Origin: Serratia marcescens
GTDB taxonomy: Bacteria; Pseudomonadota; Gammaproteobacteria; Enterobacterales; Enterobacteriaceae
Length of the DNA stretch: 64,000 bases
Assembly (NCBI RefSeq): GCF_029846115.1
Contig: NZ_JARVZZ010000001.1
Span: 1,302,001 to 1,366,000 of the forward strand
Reading direction: 5' to 3'
Below, in pieces: positions 51,465 to 61,196 of this stretch (its first letter is position 1; every line of letters begins with the position of its first letter). The translations under genes and the position numbers were made by a program. The notes beneath the pieces are model-generated. The model worked only from the letters and a program-made list of their open reading frames with translations. It was not told the origin of the DNA and did no database searches.

Positions 51465-52085
51465 ATGACAACCCCTTCTTTTGACAGCGTTGAAGCGCAA
51501 GCAAGTTACGGGATTGGTTTACAGGTCGGCCAGCAGCTGCAAGAGTCCGGGCTGGAAGGTTTGCAACCGGAAGCTTTGCTGGCGGGCCTGCGTGACGCGC
51601 TGGAAGGGAATGCCCCGGCGGTTCCGGTAGACGTGGTGCACCGTGCGCTGCGTGAAATCCACGAGCGTGCGGACGCGGTGCGCCGTGAGCGCCAGCAGGC
51701 GATGGCCGTTGAAGGCCAGAAATTCCTGGATGACAACGCCAAGCGCGACGACGTGACGTTGACCGAGTCCGGCCTGCAGTTCTCCGTGCTGGAGCAGGGC
51801 AACGGCCCAATCCCGTCCCGTCAGGATCGCGTGCGTGTGCACTACACCGGTCGTCTGATCAACGGTGATGTGTTCGACAGCTCGGTCGAGCGCGGTCAGC
51901 CGGCAGAATTCCCGGTCAGCGGCGTGATCCCAGGCTGGATCGAAGCGCTGACCCTGATGCCGGTCGGCTCCAAATGGCAGCTGTATATCCCGCACAACTT
52001 GGCCTACGGCGAGCGTGGCGCAGGCGCGTCCATCCCGCCGTTCAGCGCGCTGGTGTTCGACGTCGAACTGCTGGAAATTCTGTAA
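51465..52085 (+). CDS. fklB: FKBP-type peptidyl-prolyl isomerase FklB (FKBP22)
   Basis: The 206-residue isomerase has an N-terminal helical dimer domain (about 1-90) and a C-terminal FKBP domain ([18 protein letters not shown] ... [22 protein letters not shown]). The start ATG 51465 after TAAGGAAAA is family-like; a longer reading is not. The lack of a signal peptide suggests a cytoplasmic location. Confidence 0.95.
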   Translation: MTTPSFDSVEAQASYGIGLQVGQQLQESGLEGLQPEALLAGLRDALEGNAPAVPVDVVHRALREIHERADAVRRERQQAMAVEGQKFLDDNAKRDDVTLTESGLQFSVLEQGNGPIPSRQDRVRVHYTGRLINGDVFDSSVERGQPAEFPVSGVIPGWIEALTLMPVGSKWQLYIPHNLAYGERGAGASIPPFSALVFDVELLEIL

Positions 52086-52104
52086 TCCCACCGAGGATTG
52101 CTCC

Positions 52105-52128
52105 GGGCGCCTTCGTGGCGCCCTTATT
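52105..52128 (+). terminator. Terminator after fklB
   Basis: GGGCGCC-TTCGT-GGCGCCC followed by TTATTTT, overlapping the end of convergent ytfE. Confidence 0.85.
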
Positions 52129-52794
52129 TTATGCGCCGCGCAGCGCGCGCGGGAACAGCAGATTGTTTTCCAGGCTGATGTGCTCCATCAGATCGCCGAT
52201 GAACTCGTCGATGCCGTTGTACAGTGCCCGCCAGGTGGTGCAGGCGCCCTCCGGTGGCGTGACGTTATCGGTGAGGAACTTCACCACCTCCAGCTGTTCA
52301 CCCGCCTCGTCATGTTCATGCTCCATCACCGAGATCGGTCCGGCGGCCTGCGGTCCCATGCCCTGTTTGATCAGCGGGAACAGGATCTGCTCCTCTTTCA
52401 TCATGTGATTCTCCAGATCCAGACGGATCAGGTTCAGCTGCTTCGCCAGTCCGCGCGGGCAGGTGGGTTTGTCACCGTGCACACGTTCGACTTTTTCCGC
52501 CATCAGCACCAGTTCGGCCAATTGCTCGCGGTGCCGCTGATGAAAGCGCGGCAGAATGTAATCGATCACCTCACCGAGCGGCGCCGTGCGCCAGTCCCGG
52601 CTTTGCTCCGGCGTGGCGGCGAGAGCGGCCAGCGCGTTCTCCAACTGGTCGATGTCCAGCCCTTTGCGCTCGGCGGCGCGTGCCAGCGATTGCCGGCCGC
52701 CGCAGCAGAAATCCAGCTGATGCTGGCGAAACAGACGGGATGCCCGGGGAATGGCGATAGCGAGCGCGCCAAGGGATTGGTTGCGGTAATCCAT
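52129..52794 (-). CDS. ytfE: Iron-sulfur cluster repair di-iron protein YtfE (RIC)
   Basis: Di-iron hemerythrin-like protein that helps repair iron-sulfur clusters damaged by NO. The 221 residues include the N-terminal ScdA-type motif ([10 protein letters not shown]) and His/Glu ligands in [26 protein letters not shown] and [15 protein letters not shown] palindromic NsrR-like operator lies 32-54 bases before the start, and nsrR is in this window. A regulator-target link is inferred. Confidence 0.95.
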   Translation of the reverse strand: MDYRNQSLGALAIAIPRASRLFRQHQLDFCCGGRQSLARAAERKGLDIDQLENALAALAATPEQSRDWRTAPLGEVIDYILPRFHQRHREQLAELVLMAEKVERVHGDKPTCPRGLAKQLNLIRLDLENHMMKEEQILFPLIKQGMGPQAAGPISVMEHEHDEAGEQLEVVKFLTDNVTPPEGACTTWRALYNGIDEFIGDLMEHISLENNLLFPRALRGA

Positions 52795-52825
52795 GGTAGT
52801 GCCTCTTTAAACGAAGGAATTTTAT

Positions 52826-52848
52826 AACATGCATTTTAAATGCAATTT
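52826..52848. promoter_or_regulatory. NsrR-like operator upstream of ytfE
   Basis: TGCATTTTAAATGCA (52830-52844) is a perfect 7-bp palindrome around one base. With its flanks it forms two 11-bp halves one base apart, in the layout of the E. coli NsrR site (AAGATGCYTTT halves). It sits just upstream of the ytfE start and next to a TATAAA -10 on the minus strand. Confidence 0.72.
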
Positions 52849-52880
52849 AAAGGGCGCGCCAGTGGGAAAATAGCGAAGAT

Positions 52881-52901
52881 GGCCGGGGAATTGCCCCGGC
52901 C
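52881..52901 (-). terminator. Terminator after cpdB
   Basis: GGCCGGGG-N5-CCCCGGCC, an 8-bp stem, lies 7 bases past the cpdB stop; the tail is ATCTTCGCTATTTT, a weak T tract. Confidence 0.6.
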
Positions 52902-52907
52902 GGGTGA

Positions 52908-54860
52908 TTATTTCGCGCTTAAATCGATGCGATAGACCGCGAAACCGATGCGGTCATTGCCCTCGGCGGTCATCGAATATTGAGCGTGCTCCTTGATAAA
53001 CGCCGTCGCTTTGTCCGACGGCGAGGTCTCGAAGCGGATATCCAGCGGCTGCTTGCTGCTGAAGGTCGCCAAACGCCAGTTGTTGTCCGCCTGCGGGTGT
53101 ACCGCGCCGTGCCGTTGGGTTTCGGCGCTGATGTAGGCCGCCAGTACCGAACGGTTCTCATCCGGCGAAGCGAAGGCGATGTGTTTGTCGCCGGTGCCGG
53201 CAAACTTGCCGCCGTAGGCGCGGTAGTTATTGGTGGCAACCAGGAAGGTGGCGTTCGGATCGATTGGCTTGCCATTGAAGGTCAGCTGCTTGATGCGCTC
53301 CGCCTTATCGTTGATCAACTGGCATTCGCCGTCGTAGCGCGCCGGCTGGCTGACGTCGATCTGGTAGTTGACGCCGTCGATCACGTCGAAGTTATAGGTA
53401 CGGAAGCCGTCCCAGTTGATCAAACCCTGCGGCTTGGCGCTGTTGACGTCGATCTGGTTGAACTGGCCGGCGGAGCACTCCAGCCACTCTTTCACCTCTT
53501 TGCCGCTGGCCTTCACCACTACCAGGGTATTGGGGTAGAGATAGAGATCGGCGGCGTTGCGGAAGGTGAGCTGGCCCTTTTCCACTTCGACGAAGCTGGC
53601 CGGATCGTTCTTGCGGCCGCCGACCTTGAACGGCGCCGCCGCCGACAGCACCGGCAGATCGGCCAGATCCGGATCGCCCTGAATGTAATGTTCAACGTAG
53701 GCCTTCTGCGCATTATTGACGATCTGCACCGTCGGATCGTCCTGCACCAGCGCCAGGTAGCTGTACATGTTGCCGTCTGATTTGCCGATCGGCTGGCTGA
53801 CGAACTCGCGCGTGCCCTTGTGATCGTCCGCCAACACTTTCACCAGCGCGGCGTCTTCCACCGCCAGCGATTTCTTGTTCTCTTTGTCGTAGATCGGCCG
53901 TGCTTCCGCTTTGGCGGCGGTCACTTTCCAGCTACCGCTATCGTTGTTGAGCTGCAGGTCGACCACGCCGAGATGATCGCCCCATTGGCCCGGCATTACC
54001 GCTGGTACGCCGTTCAGCAGGCCTTTATCGATATCCGCGCCTTTGATATTGGCGAAGTCCTTGCTCGGGAACACCGCATGAGCGTGACCGAACATGATGG
54101 CGTCGATGCCCGGTACCTGGCTGAGGTAGTAGACCGAGTTTTCCGCCATTGCCTTGTAAGGCTCGCTGGACAGGCCTGAATGCGGGATCGCCACCACCAG
54201 ATCGGCGCCCTGTTTACGCATTTCCGGCACGTAGCGTTTGGCGGTGGCGGTGATGTCGTCCACCGTCACCTTGCCCTGCAGGTTGGCCTTGTCCCACACC
54301 AGGATCTGCGGCGGCACGAAGCCGATGTAGCCGATGCGCAGCGTATGCGCCTTGCCGTCGCGGTCTTTCACCGGCGTATCGACGATGATGTACGGCGTGA
54401 ACAGCGGTTTTTGCGTTTTGGCGTCGACGACGTTGGCGTTGATGTACGGGAATTTGGCGCCGGTGATGGCGTTCTTCAGGTAGTCCAACCCGTAGTTGAA
54501 CTCATGGTTGCCGATGTTGCCGACCACGTAGTTCAGCGTGTTCATCGCCTTATAGACCGGGTGCACGTCGCCCGGTTTCAGCCCCTTGGCCGCCATGTAG
54601 TCGCCGAGCGGGCTGCCCTGAATGATGTCGCCATTGTCCACCAATACCGCGTTGGTAACCTGTTGGCGCGCCTGCTGGATCAGGCTGGCGGTGCGTACCA
54701 GACCAAACTTATCGGTCGGTGTGTCCTTGTAGTAATCGAAGTCCATCATGTTGCTGTGCAGGTCGGTAGTTTCCAGCACGCGCAGGTCGACGGTGGCCGC
54801 CTGCGCCGAGGCGCATACCAGTAGCGCAAGCGCGGACAGCGTCAGGGGATGCTTCATCAT
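52908..54860 (-). CDS. cpdB: Periplasmic 2',3'-cyclic-nucleotide 2'-phosphodiesterase/3'-nucleotidase
   Basis: Bifunctional periplasmic enzyme that converts 2',3'-cyclic nucleotides and 3'-nucleotides to nucleosides. The 650 residues start at ATG 54860 with a signal peptide ending CASAQA. A calcineurin-like metallophosphatase domain ([32 protein letters not shown]) precedes the 5'-nucleotidase C domain ([11 protein letters not shown]). Further upstream in-frame codons have no signal. It is divergent from cysQ. Confidence 0.97.
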   Translation of the reverse strand: MMKHPLTLSALALLVCASAQAATVDLRVLETTDLHSNMMDFDYYKDTPTDKFGLVRTASLIQQARQQVTNAVLVDNGDIIQGSPLGDYMAAKGLKPGDVHPVYKAMNTLNYVVGNIGNHEFNYGLDYLKNAITGAKFPYINANVVDAKTQKPLFTPYIIVDTPVKDRDGKAHTLRIGYIGFVPPQILVWDKANLQGKVTVDDITATAKRYVPEMRKQGADLVVAIPHSGLSSEPYKAMAENSVYYLSQVPGIDAIMFGHAHAVFPSKDFANIKGADIDKGLLNGVPAVMPGQWGDHLGVVDLQLNNDSGSWKVTAAKAEARPIYDKENKKSLAVEDAALVKVLADDHKGTREFVSQPIGKSDGNMYSYLALVQDDPTVQIVNNAQKAYVEHYIQGDPDLADLPVLSAAAPFKVGGRKNDPASFVEVEKGQLTFRNAADLYLYPNTLVVVKASGKEVKEWLECSAGQFNQIDVNSAKPQGLINWDGFRTYNFDVIDGVNYQIDVSQPARYDGECQLINDKAERIKQLTFNGKPIDPNATFLVATNNYRAYGGKFAGTGDKHIAFASPDENRSVLAAYISAETQRHGAVHPQADNNWRLATFSSKQPLDIRFETSPSDKATAFIKEHAQYSMTAEGNDRIGFAVYRIDLSAK

Positions 54861-54923
54861 TTTGGGCTCTCTCCATTCCATTATTCGAGTGTTATCGCAG
54901 AGGGAAATGTAATTAACACTGCT

Positions 54924-54950
54924 TGCCACAGCAAACTGTGAAGTGTGGCA
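54924..54950. repeat. Nested inverted repeats upstream of cpdB
   Basis: TGCCACA (54924-54930) pairs with TGTGGCA (54944-54950) across 13 bases, and within it CACAG-CAAA-CTGTG (54927-54940) forms a second palindrome. The element lies 64-90 bases upstream of cpdB, in its probable promoter zone. I cannot assign a regulator. Confidence 0.55.
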
Positions 54951-55115
54951 GAAAACGGTAGCAGGTAACGCGGGGAAGTTCACAGTTGTGCCCAACAAGA
55001 TCTGAGGAATTCCTGGGGGTTAGCCGGTTGAGATGGATATTCGGCGTAAAAAAAACTAGTCTGCTAGCAGAGACAGAGGGAAATTTCCCACGGAGATGCA
55101 GAGTTGAGGTGCATG

Positions 55116-55856
55116 ATGTTAGAGCGAATTTGCCAACTGTCCCGCGAGGCGGGGGCGGCGATCATGGCGGTGTACGACGGTGAACAACCGCTTGATGTCG
55201 CACAGAAAAAAGATGACTCACCGGTGACGGCGGCCGATCTGGCGGCGCATCACATCATCAAGCGCGGCCTGGCGGCGCTGACGCCGGAGGTGCCGCTGTT
55301 GTCTGAAGAAGATCCGCCGGCGTGGGAAGAGCGCCGCAACTGGACGCGTTACTGGCTGGTCGATCCGCTGGACGGCACCAAAGAGTTTTTGCACCGCAAC
55401 GGTGAGTTCACGGTCAATATCGCCCTGATTGAAGAGGGGCAGGCGGTGATGGGGGTGGTGTATGCCCCGGCGATCGACGTGTTGTATCTGGCAGAGCGCG
55501 GCAAGGCCTGGAAAGAAGAGAAGGGCGTGCGGCAGGCAATCGGCGTCAGCAACGCGCATCCGCCGCTGGTGGTGGTGAGCCGCTCGCATATCGACGACGA
55601 GCTGAAAGATTATTTACAGCAACTGGGCGAGCACCAGACCGTGTCCGTCGGCTCCTCGCTGAAGTTCTGCCTGGTGGCGGAAGGCAAGGCGCAGCTTTAT
55701 CCGCGCTTCGGGCCGACCAACATTTGGGATACCGCCGCAGGGCATGCGGTGGCGGTGGCCGCCGGGGCGCAAATTCACGATTGGCAGGGCAAGCCGTTGC
55801 TCTATACCCCGCGTGAATCCTTCCTCAACCCCGGCTTCCGGGTGTCGCTGTTCTGA
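55116..55856 (+). CDS. cysQ: 3'(2'),5'-bisphosphate nucleotidase CysQ
   Basis: Dephosphorylates PAP and PAPS, relieving PAP build-up in sulfate assimilation. The start ATG 55116 ([13 protein letters not shown]) aligns with E. coli CysQ and gives the same 246 residues. Inositol-phosphatase-family motifs are EEDPP near residue 68, DPLDGTKEF and [14 protein letters not shown]. It is divergent from cpdB and convergent with ytfJ, whose stop is one base away. Confidence 0.96.
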   Translation: MLERICQLSREAGAAIMAVYDGEQPLDVAQKKDDSPVTAADLAAHHIIKRGLAALTPEVPLLSEEDPPAWEERRNWTRYWLVDPLDGTKEFLHRNGEFTVNIALIEEGQAVMGVVYAPAIDVLYLAERGKAWKEEKGVRQAIGVSNAHPPLVVVSRSHIDDELKDYLQQLGEHQTVSVGSSLKFCLVAEGKAQLYPRFGPTNIWDTAAGHAVAVAAGAQIHDWQGKPLLYTPRESFLNPGFRVSLF

Positions 55857-55857
55857 G

Positions 55858-56415
55858 TTAGTTCGCCAACAGCTGGTGCAGCTTGGACATCACCTGCTGC
55901 ACCTCTTCCGGCGTCAGCGCGCCGTCTTTGGCAAACTGAATACGCCCTTGCTTATCCAGCACCACGATGGCGGAGCCTTTCGGCTGCAGATCCCAGGCCT
56001 TGCGCACGTTACCGTCGCTGTCGACGATAAACTGCGACCACGGGAACTCCTTCTTGCTGTCTTCAATGCTGCTGCGCACGAACATCGCGGTGCCCATCAG
56101 GGCATCGTCGGTGTTGACGATTGTCGTCGTTTGGTAACGATCGTGTGGTAGCTTCGCCTTCTTGATCGCTTCAATCAGTGGGTCGTTCATGTCTTTGGCG
56201 GAGCTGCGGCCGGCAATATGTTGTATCACTCGCACTTTTCCACTGAGCTGCGCGCTGTTCCAGTTCTGGTAGCTAAAATTACCGTCAGCGTAATTGAGCT
56301 CTCCTTTGTCGCTGACGCCAACCGGCGCCACGCGCTGCTGGAGCTGGAAGTTGTGCGCGGAAGCGAAAAGCGGGGCGAGCAGCAGGGATACCATCAGCAT
56401 GCGACTTGTTTTCAT
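55858..56415 (-). CDS. ytfJ: YtfJ family periplasmic protein
   Basis: A 185-residue secreted protein with thioredoxin-like fold and signal peptide MKTSRMLMVSLLLAPLFASA, start at ATG 56415 after AAGGAGAAA. It has WPWSQ-like FPWSQFIVDSDG but no CxxC pair, so redox activity is doubtful. Function is unknown. It is divergent from ytfK across 330 bases. Confidence 0.9.
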   Translation of the reverse strand: MKTSRMLMVSLLLAPLFASAHNFQLQQRVAPVGVSDKGELNYADGNFSYQNWNSAQLSGKVRVIQHIAGRSSAKDMNDPLIEAIKKAKLPHDRYQTTTIVNTDDALMGTAMFVRSSIEDSKKEFPWSQFIVDSDGNVRKAWDLQPKGSAIVVLDKQGRIQFAKDGALTPEEVQQVMSKLHQLLAN

Positions 56416-56745
56416 GCTTTCTCCTTGTAATGGGGGGAATTTGTGCGACAGCACTTCGACAGCCTAAAGCATAGGATGTGATAAGAGGTCTGTCCTGTTA
56501 ACCGGATCGCAGATTTTCCCTTGGTTCGCTAATCATCAGATTTTGAAGGGATATCCTGAAAACGTTATAAATTATCATATACAATTCTGTCAAAAAGTGT
56601 AAATCCAGCGTAGATATCCGGGCAGAAGTGAACGTTCTGGTCTTTACTGGGTCTACTACATGCAATCAAGTTGCGTTCTGAATTTCGAGGCTGCCACTTT
56701 TGGCGGCTCGCTGAGCGCATGGATCAACGGGAGGAGCGTAAAAGA

Positions 56746-56952
56746 ATGAGAATCTTCCAGCGTTATAACCCTTTGAAAGTGGCAAAGTACGTTAAGACCC
56801 TGTTTCGCGGAAGGCTGTATATCAAGGACGTAGGCGCATTTGAATTCGACGAGGGGAAAATCCTGCCGCCGAAGATTCGTGACAAGCGCCATTTCAGCGT
56901 GATGTCTGAAGTGAACCGTCAGGTGCTGCTGTTGCAGACCGAGATGGGGTAA
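56746..56952 (+). CDS. ytfK: YtfK, stringent-response modulator (DUF1107)
   Basis: A 68-residue basic protein, [20 protein letters not shown] at the N-terminus, matching E. coli YtfK, which stimulates SpoT to raise (p)ppGpp under phosphate or fatty-acid starvation. The start ATG 56746 follows GGGAGGAG. The 330-bp upstream region holds a loose Pho-box-like pair (CTGTCAA at 56587, GTGTAAA at 56597); E. coli ytfK is PhoB-controlled. Regulation here is inference. Confidence 0.9.
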   Translation: MRIFQRYNPLKVAKYVKTLFRGRLYIKDVGAFEFDEGKILPPKIRDKRHFSVMSEVNRQVLLLQTEMG

Positions 56953-56979
56953 CACCTCGCTGACAGCGGTAAAAAAAAT

Positions 56980-56998
56980 GCGGCCCCGATGGGGCCGC
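56980..56998. terminator. Bidirectional terminator between ytfK and paeA
   Basis: GCGGCCCC-GAT-GGGGCCGC is an 8-bp stem. On the minus strand it ends in eight T after one base, serving paeA; on the plus strand TGATGTTTTT follows, serving ytfK. Confidence 0.85.
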
Positions 56999-57019
56999 TG
57001 ATGTTTTTGCCGGCTGCCG

Positions 57020-58351
57020 TCAAGCCGCCGGGGTGTCTTCCGGGGCTTTCGGCAGCACCGCCGCCGGTTTGTCGCTCAGGCGGGTGACCAGCAGTTGGTC
57101 TATCTTGTAGCTGTCGATATCCACCACTTCGAACTTGTAGCCGGCGTATTTGACGAAGTCGGTGCGTTTCGGGATCTTGCGCAGCATATACATCATAAAG
57201 CCGCCGATGGTCTCGTAGTTGCCCGCCTGCGGGAACTCGTCGATATCCAGCACGCGCATCACGTCGTCGATCGGCGTGCCGCCTTCAATCAGCCATGAGC
57301 TTTCGTCGCGCGCCACGATCTGCTCTTCCTGGCCCTGGCCGACCAAATCCCCCATCAGCGTGGTCATCACGTCGTTAAGGGTGATGATGCCCACCACCAA
57401 CGCATATTCATTGAGGATCACCGCGAAGTCTTCGCCGGCGGTCTTGAAGCTTTCCAGCGCTTCGGACAGCGTCAGCGTATCCGGCACGATCAGCGCCGAG
57501 CGGATCTGCACGCCGCTGCTCAGCACCAGACTCTGGTTGCCCAGCACGCGGTTCAGCAGGTCTTTGGAATCGACGTAACCGACCACCTGATCGATATGGC
57601 CGTCGCACACCAGGAACTTGGAGTGCGGATGGGTCGAGACCTTCTCCTTGATGCTTTCTTCGCTTTCGCGCAAATCGAAGTACACCACGCTTTCGCGCGA
57701 GGTCATCGAAGACGGCACGGTGCGCGATTCCAGTTCGAACACGTTTTCAATCAGCTCGTGCTCCTGCTTGCGCAGCACGCCCGCCAGGGCGCCGGCTTCC
57801 ACCACCGCGTAGATGTCGTCGGAGGTGATGTCGTCTTTACGCACCATCGGCAGCTTGAACATGCGGAAGATCAGGTTGGCCATGCCGTTGAAGAACCACA
57901 CCAGCGGGCGGAAGATCATGATGGAGAAACGCATCGGGTTGATGATCCGGACGGCGACCGTCTCTGGTGCAATCATACCGATGCGCTTCGGGGTCAAATC
58001 GGCGAACAGGATAAACAGGCTGGTCACCAGCACGAAGGAGCAGATGAAGCTGACCTGTTCCGCCAGTTCGGGCGACAGGAAACGATCGAACAACACCTTG
58101 AAAGTGGGAGAAAAAGCCGCGTCGCCGACGATACCGCCGAGGATGGCCACGGCGTTCAGGCCGATCTGCACCACGGTGAAGAAGATGCCTGGGGTTTCTT
58201 GCAGTTTAAGCACTCTGGCGGCGTTGATGTTGCCTTCGTCCGCCATCAGCTTCAGTTTGATCTTGCGCGAGGCGGCCAGAGAGATTTCCGACAGTGAGAA
58301 AAACGCACTCACCGCGATCAGAAAAAGAATCAGTAAAATACTGTTTAACAT
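57020..58351 (-). CDS. paeA: PaeA (YtfL), CorC/HlyC-type membrane protein, polyamine export
   Basis: Inner-membrane protein of 443 residues with a DUF21 domain (about 1-190, four hydrophobic helices), a CBS pair (about 210-335) and a CorC_HlyC C-terminal domain. It corresponds to E. coli YtfL, renamed PaeA for its role in cadaverine and putrescine export. The leader holds three hairpins (58421-58493). It is downstream of msrA on the same strand. Confidence 0.92.
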   Translation of the reverse strand: MLNSILLILFLIAVSAFFSLSEISLAASRKIKLKLMADEGNINAARVLKLQETPGIFFTVVQIGLNAVAILGGIVGDAAFSPTFKVLFDRFLSPELAEQVSFICSFVLVTSLFILFADLTPKRIGMIAPETVAVRIINPMRFSIMIFRPLVWFFNGMANLIFRMFKLPMVRKDDITSDDIYAVVEAGALAGVLRKQEHELIENVFELESRTVPSSMTSRESVVYFDLRESEESIKEKVSTHPHSKFLVCDGHIDQVVGYVDSKDLLNRVLGNQSLVLSSGVQIRSALIVPDTLTLSEALESFKTAGEDFAVILNEYALVVGIITLNDVMTTLMGDLVGQGQEEQIVARDESSWLIEGGTPIDDVMRVLDIDEFPQAGNYETIGGFMMYMLRKIPKRTDFVKYAGYKFEVVDIDSYKIDQLLVTRLSDKPAAVLPKAPEDTPAA

Positions 58352-58420
58352 AATCTATCCATACGTGCCGACGGGATGCCGGCGCTCTTGAGGAAGGGTA
58401 GTACATAGTAAAAAAAGCAG

Positions 58421-58493
58421 CGATAACAACCAGAAGGGAAGCTATCGGGCCGCAGAAGCGGCCCGCATAGTATAGCAGTTGCCCCACAGGGGC
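58421..58493 (-). other. Three hairpins between msrA and paeA
   Basis: On the minus strand, in order: GCCCC-TGT-GGGGC (58493-58481), CGGGCCGC-TTCT-GCGGCCCG (58465-58446), and CGATAGC-N13-GTTATCG (58447-58421) followed by CTGC and seven T. The last is terminator-like and overlaps the middle one by two bases. A TATACT box lies between the first two. It may be the msrA terminator, or a paeA leader attenuator if transcription starts near TATACT. Confidence 0.5.
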
Positions 58494-58531
58494 CGCCAGC
58501 GGTTAAAAAAGTGCCGCCGGCCGGCATCGGA

Positions 58532-59170
58532 TCAGCCCTGTGGCGGCAGGCAAACGCCGATGCCGCCCAGCCCGCAGTAGCCTTCCGGATTCTTGAACAG
58601 GTACTGCTGATGATCGTCCTCCGCGTAATAGAACGGCAGCGCCGGTGCGATCTCGGTGGTGATGACGCGCTTGTCGCCCGCCGCGTCCATCGCCTGCTGA
58701 AAGCGCTGCAGGCTGCTCTCCGCCTCGGCCTGCTGCTCCGGGCTCAGCGTATAAATCGCCGAGCGGTACTGGGTGCCGACGTCGCCGCCCTGGCGCATGC
58801 CCTGCGCCGGATCGTGATTTTCCCAGAACACCTGCAGCAGCTGTTTGTAGCTGACGACCTGCGGATCGAACACCACGCGCACCACTTCGGCATGGCCGGT
58901 CTGGCCGCTGCACACTTCGCGGTAGGTCGGGTTCGGCGTATAGCCGCCGCTGTAGCCGGCGGCGGTGCTGTAGACGCCCGGCTGCTGCCAGAACAGGCGC
59001 TCGACGCCCCAGAAACAGCCCATGGCGAAGATCGCCACCTCCATGCCTGCCGGCACCTGGGTCATCGAGTGTTCGGTGACCACGTTGAGCGTTGCGACAG
59101 GCATTGGCGTGGTGCGGCCTGGCAGCGCGCTTGCCTTATCGACGGTTTGTGATTTATCAAAAAATGGCAC
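58532..59170 (-). CDS. msrA: Peptide methionine (S)-S-oxide reductase MsrA
   Basis: Reduces (S)-methionine sulfoxide in proteins. Two GTG codons are adjacent; the second (59170) gives MPFFDKSQT and a 212-residue product aligned with E. coli, while the first would add one residue and has slightly closer spacing to AGGAG. The catalytic motif is GCFWG with Cys52. Other blocks are [12 protein letters not shown] and [15 protein letters not shown] with resolving Cys residues. It is divergent from tamA. Confidence 0.95.
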   Translation of the reverse strand: MPFFDKSQTVDKASALPGRTTPMPVATLNVVTEHSMTQVPAGMEVAIFAMGCFWGVERLFWQQPGVYSTAAGYSGGYTPNPTYREVCSGQTGHAEVVRVVFDPQVVSYKQLLQVFWENHDPAQGMRQGGDVGTQYRSAIYTLSPEQQAEAESSLQRFQQAMDAAGDKRVITTEIAPALPFYYAEDDHQQYLFKNPEGYCGLGGIGVCLPPQG

Positions 59171-59459
59171 CACGGTTGACTCCTGTTGTCACAGTAAGAA
59201 TTGACCCTACATGGCGGCGGTTCGGTTGTATCTCACCGCGTCTTTGCCCACAATAAGTGGCAAGTTGGATTTTGTATAAGCTTAACGCAGTATTTTGAGC
59301 GCCAAAAGTGAAGAATTCGCCTGTTGCGCGGCGGTGGCAAAGCGCGGCGGGCGGCGTCCGGAACAAGGCTGAAGAGGGCTGCCGTCATGATAGCGCGGAG
59401 TCTGCCCTGGCCCCGGAGCGAACACCATAACAGGAAAGTAAAATCAATAAGGAGAACAC

Positions 59460-61196
59460 GTGCCAAAGTACCCGGTCATGTGCTTGATAGCTGTGTTGCT
59501 TGCGGCACCTGCGGCCTATGCGGCGAACGTGCGGTTGCAGGTGGAGGGGTTAAGCGGAGAGTTGGAAAAAAACGTCCGGGTGCGCCTGTCGTCGATCACG
59601 CCTGAAGAGGTCGGCACCGACGGCCGCTTCCGCGCGCGGGTGGATGAGGCGGTGCGCCAGGGGCTGCGCGCGCTTGGCTATTACCAGCCGACCATCGAGT
59701 TTACGCTGGACGACCGGCCGGGGATGTCGCGCCCGGTGCTGCATGCCAAGGTCAATCCGGGCGAACCGGTGCGTATCGCCGGCGCCAACATCGTGCTGGA
59801 AGGTGGCGCGAAAACCGATGAGGATTACCTGACGTTGGTAAAGAAGGGCCGGCCGACCATCGGCGAGATCCTCAACCACGGCAAGTATGACAGCTTCAAA
59901 GGCTCGCTCACCGGCCTGGCGCTGCGCAAAGGTTATTTCGATGCCGATATGACCAAAAGCCAGCTCGGCGTGGCCGAAGATTTGCACAAGGCGTTTTGGG
60001 ATATCGATTTCAACAGCGGCGAACGTTACCGCTTCGGCAAGGTGAAATTCACCGGTTCGCAAATCCGCGAAGACTATCTGCAAAATCTGGTGCCCTTTCA
60101 TCAGGGGGATTACTACAGTTCGGAGGATTTGGCCGAGCTGAACCGCCGTTTGTCCGCCACCAACTGGTTCAACTCGGTGGTGGTGTCCCCTGATTTCAAC
60201 GATGCCAAAGAGAACAAGATTTTGCCGTTGGACGCGCTGGTGACGCCGCGCACGCGCAACACCGTCGAAACCGGTATCGGTTACTCCACCGACGTCGGCC
60301 CGCGGGTGAAAGGCACCTGGAAAAAGCCCTGGCTCAACGATCGCGGGCATAGCCTGGAAACCAGCGCCAGCGTGTCGGCGCCGGAGCAGCAGCTGGATCT
60401 GACTTACAAGATCCCGCTGCTGAAGAACCCGCTGGAGCAGTATTACCTGCTGCAGGGCGGCCTCAAGAACGTCAATCTTAACGACACTAAATCCGTCACC
60501 TCCAAAGTTGTGGCCTCGCGCAACTGGGATCTTTCCAGCGGCTGGCAGCGGGCGATCAACCTGACCTGGCGCTGGGATAACTTTACCCAGGGTAACGTCA
60601 GCAACACCACCATGCTGCTGTACCCCGGCGTCAGCTTCAACCGCACCCGCTCGCGCGGCGGCCTGATGCCGACCTGGGGCGACAGCCAGCGCTACTCTAT
60701 CGACGTGTCCGACACCACCTGGGGTTCCGGCGTGGACTTCGCGCTGATGCAGGCGCAAAACGTCTGGATCCGTACCCTGGCCGACAAGCACCGTTTCGTG
60801 GCGCGCGGGCAGGTGGGCTGGATCGAAACCAACGACTTCGACAAGGTGCCGCCGGATCTGCGCTTCTTCGCCGGCGGTGACCGCAGCATTCGCGGCTACA
60901 AATACAAAGACATTTCGCCGCGCGATGACGACGGCAAGCTGACCGGCGCCTCCAAGATGCTGACCGGATCGCTGGAGTACCAATACAACGTGACCGGCAA
61001 GTGGTGGGGGGCGATGTTCGTCGACTCCGGTGAAGCGGTGAACGATATCAAGAAGAGCAACTTCAAGACCGGCGCCGGCGTAGGCGTGCGCTGGCAGTCG
61101 CCGGTGGGGCCGGTGAAGCTGGATATCGCCGCGCCCGTGGGGGACAAGGACACCCACGGGATGCAGTTCTACATCGGTTTGGGGCCTGAACTATGA
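59460..61196 (+). CDS. tamA: Translocation and assembly module protein TamA
   Basis: Omp85-family outer-membrane protein that works with TamB in outer-membrane protein insertion and envelope lipid homeostasis. The start is GTG 59460 after AAGGAG, with signal peptide ending PAAYA. Three POTRA domains (about 22-265) precede a 16-strand barrel containing the Omp85 motif [11 protein letters not shown] near residue 470. The 578 residues match E. coli. The stop overlaps the tamB start as ATGA. Confidence 0.97.
   Translation: MPKYPVMCLIAVLLAAPAAYAANVRLQVEGLSGELEKNVRVRLSSITPEEVGTDGRFRARVDEAVRQGLRALGYYQPTIEFTLDDRPGMSRPVLHAKVNPGEPVRIAGANIVLEGGAKTDEDYLTLVKKGRPTIGEILNHGKYDSFKGSLTGLALRKGYFDADMTKSQLGVAEDLHKAFWDIDFNSGERYRFGKVKFTGSQIREDYLQNLVPFHQGDYYSSEDLAELNRRLSATNWFNSVVVSPDFNDAKENKILPLDALVTPRTRNTVETGIGYSTDVGPRVKGTWKKPWLNDRGHSLETSASVSAPEQQLDLTYKIPLLKNPLEQYYLLQGGLKNVNLNDTKSVTSKVVASRNWDLSSGWQRAINLTWRWDNFTQGNVSNTTMLLYPGVSFNRTRSRGGLMPTWGDSQRYSIDVSDTTWGSGVDFALMQAQNVWIRTLADKHRFVARGQVGWIETNDFDKVPPDLRFFAGGDRSIRGYKYKDISPRDDDGKLTGASKMLTGSLEYQYNVTGKWWGAMFVDSGEAVNDIKKSNFKTGAGVGVRWQSPVGPVKLDIAAPVGDKDTHGMQFYIGLGPEL

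Noticed and set aside
56587..56603. Pho box for ytfK
   Set aside because: The two halves (CTGTCAA and GTGTAAA) are one base closer than the 11-bp repeat spacing and the second matches at only 5 of 7, so it is mentioned with the gene but not called.
58206..58487. GTG-started 93-codon frame upstream of and overlapping paeA
   Set aside because: No ribosome site, and it runs in another frame of paeA; its hydrophobic start may be chance. Kept only as a possible leader peptide to test.
59348..59390. GGAACAA as a sigma-E -35 upstream of tamA
   Set aside because: No correctly spaced -10 follows; the match is weak.
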